Below are positions 26,454 to 34,018 of a stretch of DNA of 36,865 nt, piece after piece. Numbering within the stretch: the first letter of the stretch is position 1; the number at the start of each line of letters is the position of its first letter. The position numbers and the translations under genes are program-made. This stretch comes from Oscillospiraceae bacterium (lineage in GTDB: Bacteria; Bacillota; Clostridia; Oscillospirales; Oscillospiraceae): positions 1 to 36,865 of the forward strand of contig SVKR01000175.1 of the NCBI GenBank assembly GCA_015068365.1. The letters run 5' to 3'. The notes below the pieces were generated by a model that was given only the letters and a program-made list of their open reading frames with translations, was not told where the DNA came from and did no database searches.

Positions 26454-27812
26454 TTACACTTTGATCGCGCTCCACTTTCCGGACCGAAACCGCAGCATGC
26501 CGAGGAGGCAGCGGAAAAACTGATCCGCCAGAACGCCGAACCAGATCCCGACAATGCCGAGACGCAGCACATTGCCGAAGAGAAACGACACGCCGGTGCG
26601 GATGATCACAACCGAAAAAATCGCGACCTTCGTTGTGTACCGGATATCGCCCGCGCCGCGCAGGCATCCGATATAGACGACCATGAGGACCTGAAAGACA
26701 ACCGTCAGAATCAGAGACGGCATTAAGCGGAGCCCGATCGCAATGATCTCCTCTTCCCGGAAGAACAGGGAATAGAGCATTCTGGCGCTGAAGGCCAGCA
26801 GCACGGCCAGCGCGGCGGAAATGACGAGTCCATAATTGCGGCAGGCTTTCCCGTACGCTTTTGCCGCCTCCGGCCTGCCCTCGCCCAGACTGCGCCCGAC
26901 CAGCGCGACGGACGCCGCCTGCAGGCCGTCCCCGAACGCGTAGGAGATCACGAGGATATTCATGGCGACCTGATGCGCGGCCATCGCGTTGTTTCCGCAG
27001 GCCGCCGCCAGGATCGAGGTCGCCACAAGCCCGACACGGGTCAGGATCTGCTCGATGGCGACGGGATAGCCGATATGGACGATCGTGCCCAGATCGCGCC
27101 TGCTTGCGCGGAGCTTTTCCCTGCGCATAAACGGGATGCTGAGGAATCCGTCTTTTTTCAGAAGGGAGCCCAGGCTGATGAAGCACCCGACCGCGGTTCC
27201 GATCACGGTGGCGATGGCGGCGCCGCGGATCCCGAGCGCGGGGAAGCCGAAGCGTCCCCCGATCAGCAGATAGTCAAAAATGATATTCACGAGATTGGCG
27301 GCCATGTTGGTGCGCATGGTGATCTTTGTATTTCCCGCGCCCCGCTGGGCGGCGTTGACGACCATCTGAATGCAGGAAAACAACATGCAGCCCATCACGA
27401 TCCGGTAATAGGCGCTTGACGGTTCGAGCGTCTCCGGCGTTGCGCCGCAGACGCGCATGATCGGCGCGGCGAACAGCGCGAGCAGGAGCCCCATTGCCGC
27501 CGAGAGCAAAGCCGCCAGAGTAACCGCCGTCAGCGCCAGCGAGTTTGCCCCGATCCGGTTTTTCTCACCGTTTCGGCGGGCGACCAGGGTCGCAATGGCG
27601 ATATTCACGGCGTAAAACAGCGTGAATCCGGCGTATTTCGGCTGATTGGTCAGTCCGATCGCAGCCACGGCATTTGCGCCCAGGGAGCTTACCATGAACG
27701 AATCCACGAAGCCGATGATGGCTGTGAACAGGGATTCCGCGATCGCGGGCAGCGCGATCCGGATCGTTTCTGAAAGCATCTCTCTTTTTATCTCGTGCTT
27801 TACAGCAGGCAT
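26454..27812 (-). CDS. MATE family efflux transporter
   Basis: RIALPAIAESLFTAIIGFVDSFMVSSLGANAVAAIGLTNQPKYA...; full length. Confidence 0.95.
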   Translation of the reverse strand: MPAVKHEIKREMLSETIRIALPAIAESLFTAIIGFVDSFMVSSLGANAVAAIGLTNQPKYAGFTLFYAVNIAIATLVARRNGEKNRIGANSLALTAVTLAALLSAAMGLLLALFAAPIMRVCGATPETLEPSSAYYRIVMGCMLFSCIQMVVNAAQRGAGNTKITMRTNMAANLVNIIFDYLLIGGRFGFPALGIRGAAIATVIGTAVGCFISLGSLLKKDGFLSIPFMRREKLRASRRDLGTIVHIGYPVAIEQILTRVGLVATSILAAACGNNAMAAHQVAMNILVISYAFGDGLQAASVALVGRSLGEGRPEAAKAYGKACRNYGLVISAALAVLLAFSARMLYSLFFREEEIIAIGLRLMPSLILTVVFQVLMVVYIGCLRGAGDIRYTTKVAIFSVVIIRTGVSFLFGNVLRLGIVGIWFGVLADQFFRCLLGMLRFRSGKWSAIKV

Positions 27813-27867
27813 ATCAGCATCCTCCGGAACAGCCCATCCGCGTTCAAAGCGTTTGCAGCCCAGCGTA

Positions 27868-27885
27868 AGTTAGTCAATTCTAACT
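27868..27885. promoter_or_regulatory. Operator-like palindrome 1
   Basis: aGTTAG-tcaatt-CTAACt, upstream of the MATE gene. Confidence 0.65.
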
Positions 27886-28013
27886 GACATCGCATTTTAT
27901 CCCACGCACGGAAGAAAATCAATAGGAGTATCGTCCTTCTATATGTAGAGCGAAGAATACTTTTCAATAAATCCCCTCTTGATTCCTTCCGGGAATGGAT
28001 TATTATAGAGTTA

Positions 28014-28031
28014 GGTTAGATGACGCTAACC
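28014..28031. promoter_or_regulatory. Operator-like palindrome 2
   Basis: gGTTAG-atgacg-CTAACc. Confidence 0.65.
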
Positions 28032-28137
28032 AGTGTTGACCGTCGCATCCTGAGAGACTTGCGGATGGGAGAAATGGACGAGTTCCTGCGGAGAAAGGAT
28101 CGGATGGGAGAAATGGATTTTCTTTTTTTGCATAATG

Positions 28138-28153
28138 GTTAGCCATAGCTAAC
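28138..28153. promoter_or_regulatory. Operator-like palindrome 3
   Basis: GTTAG-ccatag-CTAAC, 20 nt before the ATG at 28174. Confidence 0.65.
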
Positions 28154-28173
28154 GTATGCGGGAGGTGATTCAT

Positions 28174-28233
28174 ATGTTTTTCAATGAATATGGAAACAGG
28201 AGCGATTCGGCCATCAGGGGGGGCGCACGATGA
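28174..28233 (+). pseudogene. Short ORF resembling the truncated N-terminus of an alpha/beta hydrolase
   Basis: RBS gggaggtgattcat + MFFNEYGNRSDSAIRGGAR*; ATGA overlap with the next CDS. Confidence 0.35.
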
Positions 28234-28910
28234 AAAAGCTGACTTCAAGACAAAAGATCCTGTTTGGCGTATATGCCATGATCCTGGCCATGATCGGAGA
28301 TTATCTGCTCGGATTTGGCACATTCGGTTTTTCGGATTCCCCGGACGCCTATATGGGCATGACCGCCAATGTGGTGCCGGACTGGCGGTATGCTGTCTCT
28401 TCTTTTCTCGGCTTTCTCTGCGCTGCCCTGTTTGCGGTGGCAGCAACGGAACTGATGAAGGTCATGGAGAAAAAATACAGCCTTGCGGACAGCAGACTGT
28501 ATCAGCTCTTTCAGATCGCGAACTGGGGCGGGATCCTGTACTTTGCCTTCATTCATATCGGGATCTGCATGCTGCCGGTCGTGTTCAATGCGGGAATGGA
28601 AGCGACCGGCAGCCTGCAGGCATCGATCAACATGGTCCTCCGCGTATTGAAAAGCATTGCAGTGCCGTTGGGACTTGGCTTTGTGATCTGCGATGTGTTC
28701 GTAACGATCGCATGGATCGGGTTCGTCGTCAAAGGAAAGCTCCCGCTCAGAAAGATCGCCCTGATCTGCAACCCGGTCATCATCTCGCTTCTCGGGCAGC
28801 TGATGAATTATATCGCGGAAGGCCTGGACTCCGGCTTCGAATCCTTCGGGTGGCTGCTGATGTATCTCGTATGCGCATGGAAGCTGGTCGATGGAACGGA
28901 AAAGGTCTGA
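28230..28910 (+). CDS. Integral membrane protein, probably DUF6796 family
   Basis: 226 aa with several hydrophobic segments: ILAMIGDYLLGFGTFGFSDSPDAYMGMTANVVPDWRYAVSSFLGFLCAALFAV. Confidence 0.75.
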   Translation: MKKLTSRQKILFGVYAMILAMIGDYLLGFGTFGFSDSPDAYMGMTANVVPDWRYAVSSFLGFLCAALFAVAATELMKVMEKKYSLADSRLYQLFQIANWGGILYFAFIHIGICMLPVVFNAGMEATGSLQASINMVLRVLKSIAVPLGLGFVICDVFVTIAWIGFVVKGKLPLRKIALICNPVIISLLGQLMNYIAEGLDSGFESFGWLLMYLVCAWKLVDGTEKV

Positions 28911-29036
28911 TAATCGGCCCTGAAAGTGCATTTTCAAAGCATATCAATTCATCCGTATGGTTACTATATGGTTACTGTTTTGAGATGCTTGCAACTTTTC
29001 GGGCCGCTTAACGCCGAAAACCAGCCGAAAACAAAA

Positions 29037-29064
29037 GAAATCCACACTTTTCAGTGTGGATTTC
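29037..29064 (-). terminator. Intrinsic terminator following a tRNA 3' fragment
   Basis: GAAATCCACACT-tttc-AGTGTGGATTTC 12-bp perfect stem, TTTTGT on minus strand. Confidence 0.8.
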
Positions 29065-29065
29065 C

Positions 29066-29089
29066 TGGTGGACGATACAAGACTCGAAC
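29066..29089 (-). other. Displaced 3' end of a tRNA gene (att-like site)
   Basis: Minus strand GTTCGAGTCTTGTATCGTCCACCA: T-loop TTCGAGT, acceptor 3' strand and CCA; no matching 5' half nearby and the 5' T-stem does not pair. Confidence 0.65.
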
Positions 29090-29347
29090 TGCAAATTGTC
29101 CGTGTTAGCGCATACCGTGCGATCCCGCAACGTGTTGAAAACACACGGTTTTTCGCATTTCTCCATTTTATTGTGTACCGTTTCATAACCGCTCATTTTG
29201 TGCGGTTAAGGGAAAAATAAGGGAAAACATTTTGAGTGTTGCGCAGAATATGTCAGCTATTTTCATCTCATGCTTAATTAGGAGTGCGAAGAATATGAGT
29301 CAAGGCAGCTTGGCCAATCAAGGAGCACATGAATTCACCAGGAATTA

Positions 29348-29746
29348 TCAACGGTATATATCTGGCCGCTGAGCAAACCTAGAATGAAGACACTCTGCTT
29401 TTTGTTTTATCACATCAAACCGTCTAAACCAGTCGTCAATCTGCTCTCTGGTGATTTCATCAAAAGCGTTAGGATTGATGGCTTTGATTTCGCTCATTGC
29501 TTGTCCAGACTTTCTGAGAGCTACAAAGCATTGATAAACGGCAAGGGCTCTATCTTCCACATCATCTTTATAGCCTGGATGGCTTTCTGCCTCATAGCTG
29601 GCCATTAGTCTTTCGGCGTTGGCTATCTTGTTTTCTATGTCTGCAGGATTCCTGATGGAACGGTAAAAACTTTCATCATAAGAATCTGGTTTTACAAAAT
29701 GATATTGAGAAATACGTTCATTTACATATTTTTTCAGCTCATTCAC
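29348..29746 (-). CDS. Hypothetical protein
   Basis: GTG start with aggagga RBS; NELKKYVNERISQYHFVKPDSYDESFYRSIRNPADIENKIANAERLMASYEAESHPGYKDD.... Confidence 0.6.
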   Translation of the reverse strand: MNELKKYVNERISQYHFVKPDSYDESFYRSIRNPADIENKIANAERLMASYEAESHPGYKDDVEDRALAVYQCFVALRKSGQAMSEIKAINPNAFDEITREQIDDWFRRFDVIKQKAECLHSRFAQRPDIYR

Positions 29747-29842
29747 TTTTTTCTTCCTCCTGATTCTACCACCACTCGTTGGCTTCATTTATATTTTATA
29801 TTCATAATCTGGATTCTAAGATACTTCAAACAAATGATGTAT

Positions 29843-30106
29843 TTAATACCCGTAAACAGCCATTCTGTTTGCTTGAATAAAGAGGCGAGGATTACTCCCC
29901 GCCTCCCGATATACTCTGCGAAGATCAAATGCCGATTTACGATCTCCATTGCCCTGTTCCGAGTATTGTTCATTCTCTGTACCCACAGCATTTTTATTCT
30001 CTGACTTCAGCTGCTCGGTCACGTCCTCGCTGGCGGCCATCTGATCGGCCAGATGAAAGAACATATCTTCCACCGCTCGGATTTTAAAGGGCTGAAGTGA
30101 GGCCAC
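29843..30106 (-). CDS. Hypothetical small protein or gene remnant
   Basis: MASLQPFKIRAVEDMFFHLADQMAASEDVTEQLKSENKNAVGTEN...; plausible composition, no family recognised. Confidence 0.35.
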   Translation of the reverse strand: MASLQPFKIRAVEDMFFHLADQMAASEDVTEQLKSENKNAVGTENEQYSEQGNGDRKSAFDLRRVYREAGSNPRLFIQANRMAVYGY

Positions 30107-30150
30107 TTCCTAACGAAGTGCCTCACTTGGAAGGGAAGCTTATGTTGGTA

Positions 30151-30993
30151 TCAAAAAAGACTAAGCTGCTCGTGTTCAGGCGGCATGGGAAGAGGAAATA
30201 CGCCAATCACAATAAAGGGATTCTTTGAAATATAATGGTTGCTTAGCGTGGTGCCAAGGAAAAAATACGTATCCCGTTTAGTATATTCGTCATAGAATTT
30301 ATGTTTTACTTTTTCAATGGCTGTTTTTTCATCATTTCTTTTTAAGCAATTCAAATAGAGCATTCCAATTTCCCAGTCCTCTATCGTTGCTCTAGACCGC
30401 TTTCCTTCATCATCTTCAAATACATAGTAAAAGGTGTATGGAATCTTTTGAACAACGCGGAATTCCTCTTCCCTTTCCTGTTCTGTTTGAAAAAGGTTCA
30501 TTTGCCGTGCTTGGGCTGCAAGGCTTTCCAGCTTGTTCGAATCCCAATTCGGATCACATCGTTCACAGTCGACACTGATGATTTTTGCCGGCTTGAAAAT
30601 GGCCAAAGACATTGGCGATTCTTTGCTTTTTGCTTTATCAATAATTGTTTGCAGATTCGTGTAGACTTCGCTGTTTCCTAAAACGATTCTACGTCTTTCG
30701 TTCCAGTCAACATGGCCAGATTTTTTATACACATGATGGACCTCAATGCTCTCTAGCTGTGGACGATATGACTCTATGCGAAAATCACTTGTGTTTTTTT
30801 CGACTTCCACTTCTATCCATGAGTACTTGGGATACTTTTGTTCATCATTGAGCAGACGATATGGCATTGGATAAAGACGTATCCAAGATCCATCTTCCAT
30901 AATACCTGCCGTACAAACAAGTTCAGCGTATTTTCTTGAAATGGTAGGGTATGTCTTGACAGTAATATAGACTTTTACCTTGCCACTTATCAT
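30151..30993 (-). CDS. Conserved hypothetical protein, partner of the DUF488 gene
   Basis: 280 aa, KVKVYITVKTYPTISRKYAELVCTAGIMEDGSWIRLYPMPYRLL...; ATGA overlap with the upstream DUF488 gene. Confidence 0.8.
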   Translation of the reverse strand: MISGKVKVYITVKTYPTISRKYAELVCTAGIMEDGSWIRLYPMPYRLLNDEQKYPKYSWIEVEVEKNTSDFRIESYRPQLESIEVHHVYKKSGHVDWNERRRIVLGNSEVYTNLQTIIDKAKSKESPMSLAIFKPAKIISVDCERCDPNWDSNKLESLAAQARQMNLFQTEQEREEEFRVVQKIPYTFYYVFEDDEGKRSRATIEDWEIGMLYLNCLKRNDEKTAIEKVKHKFYDEYTKRDTYFFLGTTLSNHYISKNPFIVIGVFPLPMPPEHEQLSLF

Positions 30994-31883
30994 AAATCAG
31001 CACTCCTAATAGTATACTTTGAACACATATAATCACGAATAACATGGCGGTGGCACATTTGAGGGTCTTTTTCAAAACACATTAGTGCTACTCTGCTTTC
31101 TGCTTTTATAATACGATATAGCTTATCTAACTCTTTCGTCAGTTTAGGCAATGTCTTTTCGTAATCGGAAAAAAGACTAGTATAGTCTTCTATTCCACTC
31201 AGATTCTTTCGCTTTTCCGATTCAATGCCCAATGCTGAGATAGAAATATATTTAATTGGGATACCCTTCATTCCCTGCATTACTTGTTCTAATTTCTCCC
31301 GGGAAAATCCAAACTTACGGCTATAAGTGTTCTTTCGAACATCGCATAATACTCGAACATCGTTTTCAATCAATGTATTAACAAACGCTTCCAGACTACG
31401 TCCTTCGTATCCTATCGTGAATAGCACCTCATCGTCTTGTTTATAACGCTCGCGTTCATCCAGCAATTTCTGTAGTTCTTTTTGTTTATTTCCAAATAAT
31501 CTGTTGAGAATCTCGCTATTGATTGTATAGTACGGATATGCACTATACGTTCTTCTCATAAGTGCATCTCCACGTTCCTTTGGAATGGAATAATCAGTTT
31601 CTATTTCTCCATCCAAATCTAAATCGCGGGATAGCGTGATTCTGTGTGTGACATCAGATAAAAAGCCATTCTTTCGGAGAACAGCGACATCTTCTGCTAA
31701 TTGAAAAGAATACGGTCCATAATGATAAGGCACGAACTCATAATCAGTCCGCTTATACTGCATCATGAACAAGAACATAAGCTTTTGAAAATCCGTTGCC
31801 GATGCTGGCTCGTCAAGCTTGTCCGCGATGGCAAGCAAAAGACGCTGGCGCTTATATGTTGGCAGATCTTTGTTCGTGCTCAT
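30990..31883 (-). CDS. DUF488 domain protein with an N-terminal Panacea/SocA-like region
   Basis: C-term LFTIGYEGRSLEAFVNTLIENDVRVLCDVRKNTYSRKFGFS...ALMCFEKDPQMCHRHVI (DUF488); N-term TDFQKLMFLFMMQYKRTDYEFVPYHYGPYSFQLAEDVAVLRKNGFL. Start reset to ATG with ttggagga RBS. Confidence 0.85.
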   Translation of the reverse strand: MSTNKDLPTYKRQRLLLAIADKLDEPASATDFQKLMFLFMMQYKRTDYEFVPYHYGPYSFQLAEDVAVLRKNGFLSDVTHRITLSRDLDLDGEIETDYSIPKERGDALMRRTYSAYPYYTINSEILNRLFGNKQKELQKLLDERERYKQDDEVLFTIGYEGRSLEAFVNTLIENDVRVLCDVRKNTYSRKFGFSREKLEQVMQGMKGIPIKYISISALGIESEKRKNLSGIEDYTSLFSDYEKTLPKLTKELDKLYRIIKAESRVALMCFEKDPQMCHRHVIRDYMCSKYTIRSADL

Positions 31884-32020
31884 TGTTCTTCCTCCAACAA
31901 AATAAGTCGTTTGTTCATCATGCTGTGTTTTAATAATATATTTTACACTATTATCAAGCCGTTTGCAATCATTATTCATTCTAGAAGTGAAGGTAAAATG
32001 AAAAATGTAATCTTCCAATA

Positions 32021-32066
32021 AGCGAAAAGCGGTGGCCGCAGGAATCCGCAGCCACCGCTTTTCGGA
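32021..32066 (-). terminator. Terminator-like hairpin
   Basis: CGAAAAGCGGTGGC ... GCCACCGCTTTTCG 14-bp perfect stem. Confidence 0.7.
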
Positions 32067-32083
32067 GGGAAGCCATATTCATT

Positions 32084-32689
32084 TTACGCTAAATGTTGAT
32101 ACATAAAGATGCAGGATTCGTCATAGGCCGGCTTCAGCCGAGCGTGCAGGCTATCCTCCGACTTTTCATCCAGGCGCTTGAAGCCGTAAGCTTCATATCG
32201 GTTAATCAGCTTCTCAAACGGCAACGCAAAGATATACACCACGCGGACGCCAATATCCTTGGAGATCCGCTCAATGATCGGGATGACGAACTCCGAAAAG
32301 ATGATGGCGCCGATTCCCTTGTAATCCGGGTGGGCATCGATGTAGGCGCTGTTGACGGCAAAGTTGGCCAGCTCCACGCCGGGGAGTGTGTCGAATTCGA
32401 TATGCCCGTCCCGCTCCTGCTCATTGCCGGAAATCAGACCGGCCTTCAGCGAAAAATAGCCAACGAGCTCATCTGTTTCGCAGGAACGGACAAGATATGT
32501 CCGCATTGTGCTGGCGTTCTCTTCCGGGAACGCATAGAATTTGATGTACCGTTCCAGCCCAATGCCAGCCGTTTCTTTGATGTAGAAATGGTTGGCAATA
32601 TCATCCTCGTCCCGCTTCAGTGCGCCGAGATGATCGCAGTAAAAGGGATAGCTTTGAATTACACCTTTAGGCATTTGGCCGCTTCTCAC
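32084..32689 (-). CDS. GNAT-like N-acetyltransferase
   Basis: VELANFAVNSAYIDAHPDYKGIGAIIFSEFVIPIIERISKDIGVRVVYIFALPFEKLINRYEAYGFKRL matches the GNAT core layout. Confidence 0.75.
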   Translation of the reverse strand: MRSGQMPKGVIQSYPFYCDHLGALKRDEDDIANHFYIKETAGIGLERYIKFYAFPEENASTMRTYLVRSCETDELVGYFSLKAGLISGNEQERDGHIEFDTLPGVELANFAVNSAYIDAHPDYKGIGAIIFSEFVIPIIERISKDIGVRVVYIFALPFEKLINRYEAYGFKRLDEKSEDSLHARLKPAYDESCIFMYQHLA

Positions 32690-32852
32690 TTTCCATCTGT
32701 TCTACGATCTTTTTGCGGAGCTCAGCGGACTCCGCTTTCATCTTCTCCCGGTCGGGGGCAGGCGTGTCCATGATCTGCTTCATGATGCTCTTCCCCAACT
32801 CCCCGGAAAGATTCGCCATATTGGGCTTTCCATATCTAACGGCTTGATCCAC
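32667..32852 (-). CDS. Small protein (61 aa) overlapping the GNAT gene; candidate antitoxin or partner
   Basis: GTG start with AGGAGGT RBS; VDQAVRYGKPNMANLSGELGKSIMKQIMDTPAPDREKMKAESAELRKKIVEQMESEKRPNA; 23-nt overlap with the next gene. Confidence 0.7.
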   Translation of the reverse strand: MDQAVRYGKPNMANLSGELGKSIMKQIMDTPAPDREKMKAESAELRKKIVEQMESEKRPNA

Positions 32853-32975
32853 AGTACTACCTCCTAACACGTTAGACTATGCGGTGAAGACTCCTTCATT
32901 GCAATCATATTATATCACAAAGCATTTTGATACGCAAATAGTATTACTCACCAGTTGCCAAATAATGAGGACTAA

Positions 32976-33010
32976 CGCCCTGTGCGGTCTCAACTTGACT
33001 GCACAGGGCG
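32976..33010 (-). terminator. Hairpin downstream of the XRE gene
   Basis: CGCCCTGTGC ... GCACAGGGCG. Confidence 0.55.
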
Positions 33011-33016
33011 CTTTCA

Positions 33017-33358
33017 TCATTCATCCGTTGTCGCAAACGCTTCCAAAAGATTGCCCATCACATCGCTTGCAATCCTAAACTGCTTGGGCGTCAGCAGGGC
33101 GAGGCGGGCACTCAATTCAGATACATCATTCTTTTCCTGAGCGCCAAATAGCAGCGTGTCACATGAGATAGAAAGCGTTGTACAGATTTTCCTTAATGTC
33201 GTCAAAGAAACACCAACGGTGCCGCGCTCGACTGCAGAAAGACTCTTTGTCCCCAGCCCAATCATTTCTGAGAACTGGTCTTGCGTTAAGCCAACCTTTT
33301 CCCGCTCTTTCTTGATGTTCTGCCCAATCACAATATTGATCTCTTTCTTCTCACTCAT
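33017..33358 (-). CDS. XRE-family helix-turn-helix regulator
   Basis: IGQNIKKEREKVGLTQDQFSEMIGLGTKSLSAVERGTVGVSLTTLRKICTTLSISCDTLLFG. Confidence 0.93.
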   Translation of the reverse strand: MSEKKEINIVIGQNIKKEREKVGLTQDQFSEMIGLGTKSLSAVERGTVGVSLTTLRKICTTLSISCDTLLFGAQEKNDVSELSARLALLTPKQFRIASDVMGNLLEAFATTDE

Positions 33359-33482
33359 GTCAGCACCACCTTGTAACATTAGTTTATGTAATGGTGATGT
33401 TGACTAAAACACATTATTGACATTAGAATTAATCGCATTAATAATACGACTATTTATCCAATAATGACGAGGAGTAACTGCT

Positions 33483-33947
33483 GTGCGCACAAAAACCTGC
33501 TTCTTCATCGGCCACCGGGATGCACCTGATGTGCTGTGTCCGTTGCTGTCCGATGCCGTGGAACGACATATCATCGAATATGGGGTAACAGAATTCATTG
33601 TTGGGCATTACGGACGCTTTGATGCAATGGCAGCAAGTGCGGTACGTAAAGCAAAGGAGCGCCACCCGGAGGTGACGCTCACTCTTCTAATACCGTATTA
33701 TCCCCCAACCTGCGACACGTCCGATTATGACTGCACATATTATCCAGAGGGAATGGAGAATGTTCCAAGGCCTTTTGCTATCGTTAAGGCGAATGAACAC
33801 ATGATCCGGCACTGTTCATTTTTGATATGCTACAGTTGCGACTATATTGGAAACACTCGTCGGCTGGTGGAATATGCCAAGTCGTGTGAAAAGCGTGGAA
33901 ACTTGAAAGTTGAAAACCTGGCAGACCTGAATGCTGTTTATTTCTGA
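33483..33947 (+). CDS. SLOG/DUF1273-like Rossmann-fold protein
   Basis: CFFIGHRDAP...VERHIIEYGVTEFIVGHYGRFDAMAASAVRKAKERHPEVTLTLLIPYYPP; GTG start with aggag RBS. Confidence 0.8.
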   Translation: MRTKTCFFIGHRDAPDVLCPLLSDAVERHIIEYGVTEFIVGHYGRFDAMAASAVRKAKERHPEVTLTLLIPYYPPTCDTSDYDCTYYPEGMENVPRPFAIVKANEHMIRHCSFLICYSCDYIGNTRRLVEYAKSCEKRGNLKVENLADLNAVYF

Positions 33948-34018
33948 AAGTGTGTATGCTACAATAATACCAAACAAAAAGCCTCGAAAAATTATCTGTG
34001 ATAGATGGAGCCAATGCA

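Noticed and set aside
29066-29140. Complete tRNA gene on the minus strand
   Set aside because: Only the T-loop/acceptor 3' part is present; the 5' T-stem (TGCAG) does not pair with CTTGT and there is no D or anticodon arm.
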